Assembly (NCBI GenBank): GCA_947168365.1
Contig: CAMVLO010000013.1
Coordinates: forward strand, 1-64,000
Reading direction: 5' to 3'
Length of the DNA stretch: 64,000 nucleotides
Source of the DNA: UBA3824 sp017541145
GTDB lineage: Bacteria > Bacteroidota > Bacteroidia > Bacteroidales > UBA3824
A program made the position numbers and the translations under genes. Shown piece by piece: positions 25,992 through 35,700 of the stretch (positions within the stretch are counted from its first letter, which is position 1; each line of letters starts with the position of its first letter). The notes beneath the pieces are model-generated. The model made no database searches, was not told where the DNA came from, and was given only the letters and a program-made list of their open reading frames with translations.

Positions 25992-26077
25992 CAAAATAAA
26001 AGTATTTTTTTTCATAATATAAAGGTTTAGGTTAATAATTAGCAAGGGGAAGTTGTGAAATTTCCCCTTTTTCTTTT
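25992..26077 (+). ncRNA. Candidate intergenic small RNA
   Basis: Both genes around this gap (wzc-like and panB) are on the minus strand, yet the + strand carries a well spaced promoter (25956-25986) and a terminator hairpin with a T-run (26044-26072). The implied transcript is 80-85 bases long and ends at the stop codon of the wzc-like gene. No RNA family is recognised and no ORF of useful length is inside. The call rests only on these two signals; conservation was not tested. Confidence 0.35.
26044..26077 (+). terminator. Plus-strand terminator in the wzc/panB gap
   Basis: An 8-bp perfect stem AAGGGGAA/TTCCCCTT (26044-26051 with 26062-26069) is followed by a T-rich tail only on the + strand side. 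It cannot serve wzc, which is read in the other direction. Confidence 0.7.
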
Positions 26078-28483
26078 CTATGATTTATGTCTTCGTGAAA
26101 ATACTTTTCTAAAAGCACGTTTTACTTTATAAACCAACGAGTTATGATCTAATGAATCATCATCGCTGTAGTAACCGCCTGAATAATAATTACCATAATT
26201 TCCATATCCGTAATGTCCGTGTTTTGAACGTCTGATACCGTTGAAAATGATGTTAATATTTTTTAGATTACTATTTTTCAACTCGATATAAAACTTCAAA
26301 ACATCTCTTTTTGACATCTTTTGACGAATTACGAACAAGAAACGTGAAGTATAATTGCTCAAAAGCATTGCATCGGTAACAATTCCAATCGGAGCAGCAT
26401 CGATAAAGATGTAATCATAACGCGGCGAAACTGTATCAATAAAAGTTTTCATAGCCTCGGAACCTATTAACTCTGAGGGATTTGGCGGAATAGGACCCGG
26501 TAAAACGAAATCGAGATTTTCATAACATGTATGATTAATCAACTGATCTATAGTACATTCGCCAATCAAATAAGTACTTATACCGTTTTCGTTTTTGATA
26601 TCAAAATATTCTTGAATTCTTGGTTTACGAAGATCAAGACCGACCAAAAGACAACGTTTTCCAAATTTTCCGGTAATAACTGCCAGATTTACAGTATTAA
26701 ACGTTTTGCCTTCACCGCTAAAAGTAGAAGTTAAGACAATAACTTTATGGTGATTGTCAGGGTCAAGAAACTGAATATTAGTTCTCAAAGCTCTAAAAGC
26801 CTCAGCGATAGAACTATTTGGATGAGTAGCAACCGGCAACGCACTTTGATGATGATTGTGAGGAATCATGCCGAGCGGAGTTTCGCCTGTAGCTTTCTCA
26901 ATTTCAGACACTTCCGAAATTTTATCATCGAAAAATATAATCAGAAAAAGTATAGCCGCAGGAATCAAAAAACCGATAATCACAGCCTTAGAATACGAAA
27001 AACCGCCAATTGTCTGAAGATATTCAACCGTATTGTTGGTAGCCAAATCCACGATACTTGCATCCGGCTCGTTGGAAACCATAGAAATACTTGCCTCGTA
27101 CCTGCGATTCAACAGCTTGTTATACAATTCGTTGTTGAGTTCAAACTTTTTGGTTAACTTATGTTTTTGCCAATCAATATTCGGCTTTTCAAGAAGTTCT
27201 TTTTTTACTTCATCAAATCGTTTTGTTAATTCGCGTTTACGTTTTGACAACATATCTTGAGCAACTTCAATATATTTCAACATATTGGAAATAATCTCCG
27301 AAATTTTGTAATCGTTAAGTTGATACGGAGTAAGTTTTTGACCATCACGAACAGAAAAATTCAAAAGAGATTTTTCCTGCAAAACTTCATCAATTTTTTC
27401 AAATTGGGCTTGCAAAATCTGGTCAGAAACGCCATAAAGTTGCATCGGAACAATTGACGCCAAATCAGAATTCGGGTCTTCCAAAACACCTTTTATATAA
27501 TTGTAATATTCTTCTTTTTTCTTGATTGATTCAAAAATTTGTGAAATTGTATGTAAATCAGAAATAGAATCTGTTAAAACATTCAAGTCAAAATTGTTTG
27601 ATTGAGCACGTTCAAAATTCAAGATGTTTAATTTATTAACATCCAAACTGTCGTCCAAACTTACCAAAACTGAATCAATAAACGCAATAGTTTTACGAAT
27701 AACATTATTTTTATGTTCCAAACTATAATCGATGTAAACTTTTGCAACCGCATTTACATAATCATTGAGTTTTTCAGGACACTCACCAATTACGGACAAT
27801 GTTACGATAGAACTTTCGGCAGAACGCTGATTTACAATCAATCGCGACGAATAATAACTTACCAAACCATCAGAAGTATTTTTGATAAATTTATAATTTT
27901 TACCTTTCAAAAAAGAAGTTTCGTCGGCATAAGCCGGATAAAGTCTAAACTTAAATTGCTCAGTTTCAACCCATTCGTTAATTGATGAAGTCCAATAGTT
28001 TTCAACATCATCCTCAATCCAAAGTTTGTAACGATTGTCACCCAAAAACGAAACATTGAATTTTTTGTAATTCAACTGAGGATGATTGTAATCGTATTCA
28101 ATATTAAACGGGCATGACTTTTTATACAATTCTCTGTCAGCAGCGTAATGACCGGCAAGAAAATATGTAGTCTCAAAATTTACAAGTTTAAGTGCCTGAC
28201 TTGCAATAGTATTCGATTTCAATTGACCGACCTCGTTGTCAATATCCACAGTCGGAACAATGGAACGAATGCCCGCCAACGACATGGAATTATCTTGTTT
28301 TACCAAAAGAATCGAAGCCTTGGAACGGTATTGAGAAACCTCGTATCTGTTTTTGTAATAGGCAAATGCAAGGCAGCCCGCAACAAAAATCACAAACAGC
28401 CACCACTTTGGCAATACCTTGTTCAGATAAAGTTTAAAGTCAAAACTTGATTCTTCTTGCAAATCTTCCTGAAGATGTTCCAT
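26078..28483 (-). CDS. Wzc-like polysaccharide co-polymerase / tyrosine autokinase
   Basis: Inner-membrane protein of 801 residues that couples exopolysaccharide chain length and export to tyrosine phosphorylation. A first membrane helix (WWLFVIFVAGCLAFAYY, about 30-47) is followed by the Wzz-type periplasmic region with coiled coils and a second helix (AVIIGFLIPAAILFLIIFF, about 505). The BY-kinase domain has Walker A TSTFSGEGKTFNTVNLA (about 585-600), Walker A' LLVGLDLRKPR (about 611; usual members read LLIDxDLRxP, here one Asp is Gly) and Walker B YIFIDAAPIG. A Tyr/Gly-rich autophosphorylation tail lies near 756-778 (GYGNYGNYYSGGYY). It follows the Wza-like gene by 9 bases. No glycosyltransferases or Wzx/Wzy are in the window, so the glycan is made elsewhere. 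Confidence 0.92.
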   Translation of the reverse strand: MEHLQEDLQEESSFDFKLYLNKVLPKWWLFVIFVAGCLAFAYYKNRYEVSQYRSKASILLVKQDNSMSLAGIRSIVPTVDIDNEVGQLKSNTIASQALKLVNFETTYFLAGHYAADRELYKKSCPFNIEYDYNHPQLNYKKFNVSFLGDNRYKLWIEDDVENYWTSSINEWVETEQFKFRLYPAYADETSFLKGKNYKFIKNTSDGLVSYYSSRLIVNQRSAESSIVTLSVIGECPEKLNDYVNAVAKVYIDYSLEHKNNVIRKTIAFIDSVLVSLDDSLDVNKLNILNFERAQSNNFDLNVLTDSISDLHTISQIFESIKKKEEYYNYIKGVLEDPNSDLASIVPMQLYGVSDQILQAQFEKIDEVLQEKSLLNFSVRDGQKLTPYQLNDYKISEIISNMLKYIEVAQDMLSKRKRELTKRFDEVKKELLEKPNIDWQKHKLTKKFELNNELYNKLLNRRYEASISMVSNEPDASIVDLATNNTVEYLQTIGGFSYSKAVIIGFLIPAAILFLIIFFDDKISEVSEIEKATGETPLGMIPHNHHQSALPVATHPNSSIAEAFRALRTNIQFLDPDNHHKVIVLTSTFSGEGKTFNTVNLAVITGKFGKRCLLVGLDLRKPRIQEYFDIKNENGISTYLIGECTIDQLINHTCYENLDFVLPGPIPPNPSELIGSEAMKTFIDTVSPRYDYIFIDAAPIGIVTDAMLLSNYTSRFLFVIRQKMSKRDVLKFYIELKNSNLKNINIIFNGIRRSKHGHYGYGNYGNYYSGGYYSDDDSLDHNSLVYKVKRAFRKVFSRRHKS

Positions 28484-28492
28484 AGTCGGTTT

Positions 28493-29269
28493 TTATAAAG
28501 ACTTAATGATGTAATACGTTGATAATGCGGTAGTAAACGTTGACAAAATAACGAGAAAATCGTTTCTGCCTTCACGAAATGCTACAATTCTGCGCGGCTC
28601 TACATTGATGATGTCGCCCGGTTTGAGATAAAACTCAGGTTTTTCAAGCAAACTTCTATCTGTTAAATCCACTCGATAGAGCAATCGTCCGCCTTCTACT
28701 TTTCTGATTATCATTACATTACGACGTTTATTATTTGTAGCCGGAATAGTACCGCCTTCCGCAAGTGCCTCCAAAAGATTCACTTGTGTTTTGTTGAATG
28801 TAACTTTTGTACTTGTAGAATATCCAACAAAATAGACATCAAAACTCAAGAAGTTGACAGAGACAATTGCATCAATAAATTTTTGGTCTGCTAATTCCTG
28901 TAATTCAGTACGTATTTTGTTGATTGTTTTACCTTGCGCGAAATAATTTCCAAAAATCGGAAGCAAAACATAACCGGAATCAGAAACCTCAAAACCGTTA
29001 CCTTGATTTTGATTTGACATCCCGTTTCCGGCTTGAACCTGAACTTGATTTTTCTGTTCTCTTGAAAAGAGTTCGTCCAAATCTTTATTTGTAGTTAACA
29101 TCCTGACATCCAATCTGTCGCCCGGACGAACGTAATAATCGGTAAGTGAATCATGATATACTTTTGGTAATTCAGTTTTATCATCCACGATGTAACGCAT
29201 ATTGCGATAACATGAACTATAACTGATTGTAAAAAAAATTAAAAAAAGTATATACAAACAACGTCTCAT
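28493..29269 (-). CDS. Wza-like polysaccharide export lipoprotein
   Basis: Outer-membrane polysaccharide export protein of 258 residues. Signal and lipobox (FLIFFTISYSSC, Cys 20) are followed by the Poly_export motif YYVRPGDRLDVRMLTTNKD and by SLBB-type strands (YFVGYSTSTKVTFNKTQVNLLEALAEGGTI). It ends with a membrane-like segment, NDFLVILSTFTTALSTYYIIK, in place of the Wza amphipathic helix, as is common in Bacteroidota. A Gln/Asn-rich insert (VQAGNGMSNQNQGNG) separates strands near 80-95. Forms the export channel with the Wzc-like kinase encoded next. Confidence 0.88.
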   Translation of the reverse strand: MRRCLYILFLIFFTISYSSCYRNMRYIVDDKTELPKVYHDSLTDYYVRPGDRLDVRMLTTNKDLDELFSREQKNQVQVQAGNGMSNQNQGNGFEVSDSGYVLLPIFGNYFAQGKTINKIRTELQELADQKFIDAIVSVNFLSFDVYFVGYSTSTKVTFNKTQVNLLEALAEGGTIPATNNKRRNVMIIRKVEGGRLLYRVDLTDRSLLEKPEFYLKPGDIINVEPRRIVAFREGRNDFLVILSTFTTALSTYYIIKSL

Positions 29270-29285
29270 TTTTTTTATTTAGTTA

Positions 29286-30461
29286 TTATTTTTTCGTCTT
29301 TTTTTTCAATAAATACCAACTTCTCAACCCGATAATCAGCCAACCTAAAACAGGAAGATACATCGCCAAAACAATCGGACGTTTGATTATGGTTTTCAAA
29401 CACTTAGCGAAACTCATTTTCAAACTTGACGCACCTATTTTTTCATCGTAGTTAACATCAAAATATGTCATAACCAAAGGCCAAAACGCCGGAAAATACC
29501 GAAAGAAATATCTCTTGTTTTTCCACATGGCTTTCAATAATGATTTGATATTGTAGAATTTTTTTCCGTATTGCTCCTTGAATTTGTTCAATTCGGGTTG
29601 CATCATTTTTCTGACTTGTTCCGAAATGATTTTCAACTCCTTTTGCGAAAGTTCTTCGTAAGGTTTATCAATCAAATCATAGATTCTAATTGGTTTACCT
29701 TTTACAAAAGTAAGATTGGACGGCAATGAAACATAAAAAATCCAAGGTTGAAAAATTGCCAAGAAAATCACCGGTCCAATCGGGAAAAAAGGCATTCCAA
29801 ATTTCCTCACAAAATTGGTTAACGGCTTGAAATTGTACGCTATAGGATTGTTGTATTCACCGTTGATTGTGTAAAACGGAATGATATCGGTTTTGTAACG
29901 GATACTCATTCTAATAAACGAAGTTTTGAAATTTTGGAGTTGATATCTTTTGTCAAAACCTTTTCCGATACCGTCGATACCTTCCGGAAAAATCAGGATG
30001 TTAGACTGATTGAGTTTCATACCGGTTTCAAAATTCAGCAACGAAGCATTGATACAACCGGCTTTCCACCACAAATCGTCAATCATGAACGGACACATGT
30101 ATGGAAATTTTGTCAACATCGGCGAAATCAAAGCCCTAACACCGTTAGGATTAGGAAGTTTGCGGTCTGCCATTTTTGCAATAAAAACAATCGCATCCCA
30201 AGGAAATGCCATTCCGGAATGATTGTTGGCAAAAATAATCGGAGATTCAGAATTGTTGCGATCCGGCATTTTGTCGAATCCAACAAATTTTGCGCGATAC
30301 CAAACATCGCTGATATAATTCAGCACGTGTGAACAAAATGTCTCAAGATAAGGCTTTGAGAAATAGCGGGTATAATTCTCTCTGTTTTGCTCTATTTCCT
30401 GATCCGAAATAATCAAACGATTGCGAAATTCAATATTACTAGCTATTATTTGTTGACACAT
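29286..30461 (-). CDS. PlsC-like glycerolipid acyltransferase
   Basis: Membrane-associated acyltransferase of 391 residues. Block I is NNHSGMAFPWDAIVF: the catalytic-type His and Asp are seven residues apart instead of the usual four, as in a divergent PlsC-like subgroup with HSG-type blocks. Block III is LIFPEGIDGIGKGFDKRYQLQ (FPEG intact) and IIPFYTINGEYNN follows. Two hydrophobic stretches lie near 230-255 and a C-terminal helix, VLAMYLPVLGWLIIGLRSWYLL. By family it acylates a glycerophospholipid or similar acceptor; the exact substrate is unknown. It sits between the SpoIIE phosphatase gene and the export genes in one likely operon, hinting at an envelope-lipid or lipid-anchored glycan role. 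Confidence 0.72.
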   Translation of the reverse strand: MCQQIIASNIEFRNRLIISDQEIEQNRENYTRYFSKPYLETFCSHVLNYISDVWYRAKFVGFDKMPDRNNSESPIIFANNHSGMAFPWDAIVFIAKMADRKLPNPNGVRALISPMLTKFPYMCPFMIDDLWWKAGCINASLLNFETGMKLNQSNILIFPEGIDGIGKGFDKRYQLQNFKTSFIRMSIRYKTDIIPFYTINGEYNNPIAYNFKPLTNFVRKFGMPFFPIGPVIFLAIFQPWIFYVSLPSNLTFVKGKPIRIYDLIDKPYEELSQKELKIISEQVRKMMQPELNKFKEQYGKKFYNIKSLLKAMWKNKRYFFRYFPAFWPLVMTYFDVNYDEKIGASSLKMSFAKCLKTIIKRPIVLAMYLPVLGWLIIGLRSWYLLKKKTKK

Positions 30462-30519
30462 CTTAATTTCTAAAATTCCTATCAGGCGGCAAAATTAATA
30501 AATAATTTCTATTTCCAAA

Positions 30520-32541
30520 CTATATTTTGAAACCTAAAATTGTGATGTCGTCTGATTGTTCCAAATCGGCAATCCATTCACTGTAAAATCTGGCAAACTC
30601 AGCCTTCTGACCTTCAAGCGGATAGATATATTTCTGTCGCAAAAGATTTTTGAAATTTTTCGGAGTCAAATTTTTGCAGAACGGACCGCCTACAATCTCT
30701 GTACTTCCGTCTGAATACATATAAACAACGTCATCGGGCTGAAATTGAATTTCTACGACACGGAATTTTCTTTCGTCAGCAATTTTTCCAACCGCCAAAT
30801 TGTCTCCGAAATATTCAACATCTTCGCCTCTACGCATCACAACCATAGTACGTTTTGCGGCGGCAAAATATCCTTTCAACGATTGTGTATTGTACATCAA
30901 AATCGAAATATGAAGACCGTCACGATTGAAATCCGTCTGAAGTTCTTCACCGATTGAAGATATAATTCGCTTGTTCAACGAATTGAGTATTGTGTTCGGA
31001 CGAAAATCTTCGGCTTTTGAAAAATCAATAATTTCGTTCAACAAATAGATGTCCAAAGCCGAAAGCAACGCTCCCGGAATACCACTCAAATTGCAGTCGC
31101 CAACTCCGGCGATTATCCAATGGTCAATTTTTTTAGCGAATGTAAAATCACCGCCGATTTTATTTTTAATCAACTGAAATACAAAGAATTCGTTGAAAAT
31201 ATGAGCCGTTGGAGTAGATGCCACCATCAAAAGGTTGCGAAGTCGTGACGCATAGTTTCTACTATTAAGCAATTCTTCGGTAGCTTGGTCAAGTTGATTG
31301 CTTGTAAAATTAAAACGGTACGAAAGACTTTCCAAATCGGCTTTTACCTTTCGGATAGATTCGGATTGCTCTGTAAGTTGTTGATTCTGAACGGAAATCT
31401 GTACATTTTTCTTTTCTGTTTCACGATTTCGTTCCATAATTTGACGATTGAGAACTTGGATGTTAGCAATCTGACTTTCAATTTCTTTCTTCTGTTCGGA
31501 AAGCATTTCGTTTTGAGACACCAATTCTTGCTGTTTCTGCTCCAAATCGCCGTACAAGGATTCAATTTTATGTTTCTGAGCCAAAAAGTTTTCAACAGTA
31601 TTTGCCAAAACACCAAATTCTGTAGAACTTTTTTTCAGTTTCTTGATTTTTGAAAAATCTTCGGAAATAAATGTTTTAACAATTCTTTTTATCGGACGTA
31701 CAATTCTGAATCTAACAAATATAAATAAAAGTATAAAAATCAATAAAACTATAGACGAAATTACAAGCATTAACGGCAAAAACGAATCGAAAACTACGTT
31801 CAAAGAATTTTCACCCGTAAAATACAAATACGCAACCGGCTGTCCGAACTGGTTGTTTAATTCCTTGAAATAAAAAAATCTCTTGGAATATGCTTTTTTA
31901 ACTTTTTCCAAATATTCAGCGTCCAAAGTGGAATGAACCTCAATTTCACCCAAAATACCGGAATATTGTTTCAGCAAATCGGAATTTATTTCTCTAATAA
32001 GAATCAAGTAACCTTGATAATTTTCTTCTCTTGAATTAATATCGTCAGACGAAACAATACCGGCACAAAAATATTGGAAAATCTGATTATTTCTTACGTT
32101 AAAAAATTTAGTTTTATAATTTTTAGTCAAAAGAGTATTAACACGAATATCATTGAAAAAATCAATTTTATTATAATTATTGGAAGCATGCAAATAAACC
32201 GGATCGCCATCTACATCATAAATAGCAACTTCGGCAGCATCGTAAGATTCTGCCATCTGACCGATATTATCATGAACCCAATTAAGATTTTTATCTTTAG
32301 CATTTACAAAATCCACAAGCTCGTCCCAAGCGGAATTTTCGTGAACAACAGCTTCGTAATGTTGACTTTTTAACGACAAAACATTGTCAATCATTTCTAC
32401 ACGTTGTTTGTAAGAAATTTCGCTGATGTCATGATTCTTTTTCTGCTGAACTTTATAATAGAAAAGCATACTGAGAATCAGCACCAAAGCACCAATCATA
32501 AAAATAAATAAAACGCCGTATTGTACTGAACGATATTTCAT
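30520..32541 (-). CDS. Membrane sensor with SpoIIE-type phosphatase output
   Basis: Transmembrane PP2C-like Ser/Thr phosphatase of 673 residues. Helix 1 (VQYGVLFIFMIGALVLILSML) and helix 2 (about 258-280) flank a periplasmic CHASE4-like sensor domain. A HAMP linker (RFRIVRPIKRIVKTF) and a long coiled coil (330-420) lead to a SpoIIE domain with GGDFTFAKKID, VGDCNLSGIPGALLS, YMYSDGSTEIVGG and the final DDITILGF, all metal-binding Asp kept. Such phosphatases usually dephosphorylate an STAS anti-anti-sigma partner; none is seen nearby. It is first in the operon with the acyltransferase, Wza-like and Wzc-like genes, so it may regulate envelope polysaccharide. Promoter box at 32567-32574. Confidence 0.88.
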   Translation of the reverse strand: MKYRSVQYGVLFIFMIGALVLILSMLFYYKVQQKKNHDISEISYKQRVEMIDNVLSLKSQHYEAVVHENSAWDELVDFVNAKDKNLNWVHDNIGQMAESYDAAEVAIYDVDGDPVYLHASNNYNKIDFFNDIRVNTLLTKNYKTKFFNVRNNQIFQYFCAGIVSSDDINSREENYQGYLILIREINSDLLKQYSGILGEIEVHSTLDAEYLEKVKKAYSKRFFYFKELNNQFGQPVAYLYFTGENSLNVVFDSFLPLMLVISSIVLLIFILLFIFVRFRIVRPIKRIVKTFISEDFSKIKKLKKSSTEFGVLANTVENFLAQKHKIESLYGDLEQKQQELVSQNEMLSEQKKEIESQIANIQVLNRQIMERNRETEKKNVQISVQNQQLTEQSESIRKVKADLESLSYRFNFTSNQLDQATEELLNSRNYASRLRNLLMVASTPTAHIFNEFFVFQLIKNKIGGDFTFAKKIDHWIIAGVGDCNLSGIPGALLSALDIYLLNEIIDFSKAEDFRPNTILNSLNKRIISSIGEELQTDFNRDGLHISILMYNTQSLKGYFAAAKRTMVVMRRGEDVEYFGDNLAVGKIADERKFRVVEIQFQPDDVVYMYSDGSTEIVGGPFCKNLTPKNFKNLLRQKYIYPLEGQKAEFARFYSEWIADLEQSDDITILGFKI

Positions 32542-32566
32542 AAAATTGAAGGTTTAAATCCGTTGA

Positions 32567-32574
32567 CAAATATA
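32567..32574 (-). promoter_or_regulatory. -7 box of the SpoIIE / export operon
   Basis: CAAATATA reads TATATTTG on the minus strand, an exact TAnnTTTG, 26 bases before the ATG at 32541. Confidence 0.55.
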
Positions 32575-32644
32575 CAATATTTTTTCAGAAAAAATTATGC
32601 CATAAATATTTTTTTAATTTTATATTAAAATTCAGAAAAAAAAT

Positions 32645-32652
32645 TAACTTTG
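32645..32652 (+). promoter_or_regulatory. -7 box of secA
   Basis: TAACTTTG matches TAnnTTTG, 73 bases before the secA ATG, within the divergent gap. Confidence 0.55.
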
Positions 32653-32725
32653 CAGTGTAAAAGAGAGAGGGCATTATAGCCTAACTATTTAATTATCAAA
32701 GAAATAATAAAAATATCATACATAA

Positions 32726-35700
32726 ATGAGTTTACTACAAAAAGTTTTTAAGACATTTTTTGGTGATAAATCGAGCAAAGACATAAAAAAAATGTTGCCG
32801 ATTGTTCAACAAATTAATGCAGAATTTGCGAAACTAAAAGACTTAAGCAACGACGAATTAAGAGCGCTAACAGCAAAATTAAGATTGGATTTGAAAGAAT
32901 CAATCAAAGAAGAAGAAAAAAAACTTGCTGAGTACAAAGAGAAACTTAAAAGCTCTGCCGTATTAACATTGGAACAGCAGGTGGAACTTTATGACAATGT
33001 TGACGCAACAGAAAAAGAAATTCAAAATATTCTGAAAAACAAGCTGGACGAAATTCTTCCGCAAGCTTTTGCAATAGTAAAAGATACAGCACGCAGATTC
33101 AAGGAAAACGAATTCGTAGAAGTAACTGCTACTGATTTTGACCGCGAACTTGCAACAAAGTTTGACAGCATTATAATAGAAGGCGACAAAGCCAAATATA
33201 ATCACACATGGAGAGCCGGCGGCAACCTTCTCACTTGGAACATGGTACATTACGATGTACAGCTTATCGGCGGTATTGTACTTCACCAAGGTAAAATTTC
33301 GGAAATGGCTACCGGTGAAGGTAAAACTCTCGTGGCTACACTTCCGGTATTCCTCAACGCATTGACCGGCAGAGGTGTTCACGTGGTAACTGTAAACGAC
33401 TATCTTGCAAAACGAGACAGCGAATGGATGGGTATGCTTTATCAATTCCACGGTTTGAGCGTTGATTGTATCGACAAACATCAGCCTAACACCAAGGAAC
33501 GCCGCGCAGCTTATTCTGCTGATATTACTTTCGGTACAAACAACGAATTCGGTTTTGACTACCTTCGTGATAATATGTGTAGCACTCCGGACGAATTGGT
33601 TCAAAGAAAACATGTTTACGCAATCATCGACGAGGTGGACTCAGTATTGATTGACGATGCACGTACACCTCTTATTATAAGCGGTCCGGTTCCAAAGGCG
33701 GGCGACGACATGAAACTTTTCATGGACTTGAAGCCAAAAGTTGTTACATTGGTAGAACATCAAAAGCAACTTGTTAACACACTTTTGAACGACGCGAAAA
33801 AATATATCAAAGCCGGAGACCGTACAAAAGGCGGTGTGGCATTGCTCCGCGCATGGAAAGGTTTGCCAAAGAACAATGCTATTATCAAATTCCTCAGCGA
33901 AGAAGGTAACAGAGTATTGCTCAATGCAACAGAAGCCGAATACATGGCAGAAAACAACAAGAGAATGCCGGAAATTACCGACGAATTGTATTTTGTAATC
34001 GAAGAAAAACAAAATTCAGTTGACTTAACTGAAAAAGGTATTGACTTGATTACCGGTAATTCTGACGACCCTGAATTTTTCGTTTTGCCGGACGTTGGAA
34101 GCAAAGTTGCTGAAATAGAACACTCTAACGCAAGCGACGAGGAAAAAGCTGCAATGAAAGACCAAGTGATGTCGGAATATGCAGTAAAATCAGAACGTGT
34201 TCATACAATCAACCAACTCTTGAAAGCATACACCATGTTTGAGAGAGATCAAGAATACGTTGTGATGGACAACAAAGTAAAAATCGTAGACGAGCAGACT
34301 GGTCGTATTATGGAAGGCCGCCGCTACTCTGACGGTTTGCACCAAGCTATCGAAGCCAAAGAAAATGTAAAAGTAGAAGCTGCTACTCAGACATTTGCTA
34401 CAATTACACTTCAAAACTATTTCCGTATGTACGAAAAAATTTCGGGTATGACAGGTACAGCGGAAACCGAAGCAGGCGAATTTTGGGACATCTACAAATT
34501 GGATGTTTGCGTAATTCCTACAAATTTGAAGGTAATCAGAAAAGACCATGAAGATTTGGTATACAAAACCAAACGCGAAAAATACAACGCTGTAATTCAA
34601 GAAGTGCAAAGACTTCACGAAGAAGGCCGTCCGGTATTGGTTGGTACTACTTCGGTGGAAGTTTCAGAATTGTTGAGCAAGATGCTTACAATGAGAAAAC
34701 TTGAACATCAGGTTTTGAATGCTAAACAGCACGCCCGCGAAGCTGAAATCGTTGCCAAAGCAGGTCAAACCGGTACAATTACAATTGCAACCAACATGGC
34801 AGGTCGTGGTACCGATATCAAATTGAGCCCGGAAGTAAAAGAAAAAGGCGGTTTGGCAATCATCGGTACAGAAAGACACGAATCAAGACGTGTAGACCGT
34901 CAGTTGCGTGGTCGTGCCGGACGTCAAGGCGACCCGGGTAGTTCTCAATTCTTCGTATCTCTTGAAGACAATCTTATGAGACTTTTTGGTAGTGACAGAA
35001 TTGCTGCCTTGATGGACAGAATGGGATTGGAAGAAGGCGAAGTAATTCAACACCCGATTGTTACAAAATCTATCGAAAGAGCTCAGAAAAAAGTTGAAGA
35101 AAACAACTTCGGTATTCGTAAGAGACTTTTGGAATACGACGATGTTATGAACAAACAGCGTGAAGTAATTTACCGTTTGCGTCGTAATGCGTTGTTTGGC
35201 GAGGCTCTTGATATCGAAATCAACAACATGCTCAACGATGCTTGCGAAAATATTGTTTCTCAATATCAAAACGACGGCGATTATGCTTCGTTCAGTTTGG
35301 AAGTTACAAAAGATCTCGGCATGCAAAATCCTGTAACCGAAGACGAATTCAGAAAACTTCCTAACGAAAAAATCACAGACAAAATTTTCGATGAAGCATT
35401 CAAATGTATGGCTGCCAAGATGAAACTCATCAGAGAAAGAGCAATGCCTACTATAAAAGATGTTTACGAAAATTATTCTGACAGATACGAATATATCGTT
35501 GTTCCAATTTCGGACGGCAGAAGAGTATTCCAGATAAGAGTAAACCTCAAAAACGCTTACGAATCAGAATGTCGTGAAATTACCAAGACTTTCCAGAAGA
35601 TTATTATGCTTGTAACAATCGACGAAAACTGGAAAGAACATCTTCGCGACCTCGACGATTTGAAACAATCTGTACAAAACGCAAGTTACGAACAAAAAGA

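Noticed and set aside
32963..33613. Long minus-strand frame opposite secA (216 codons)
   Set aside because: Cys/Phe-rich shadow of a strongly conserved secA reading; no promoter or motif of its own.
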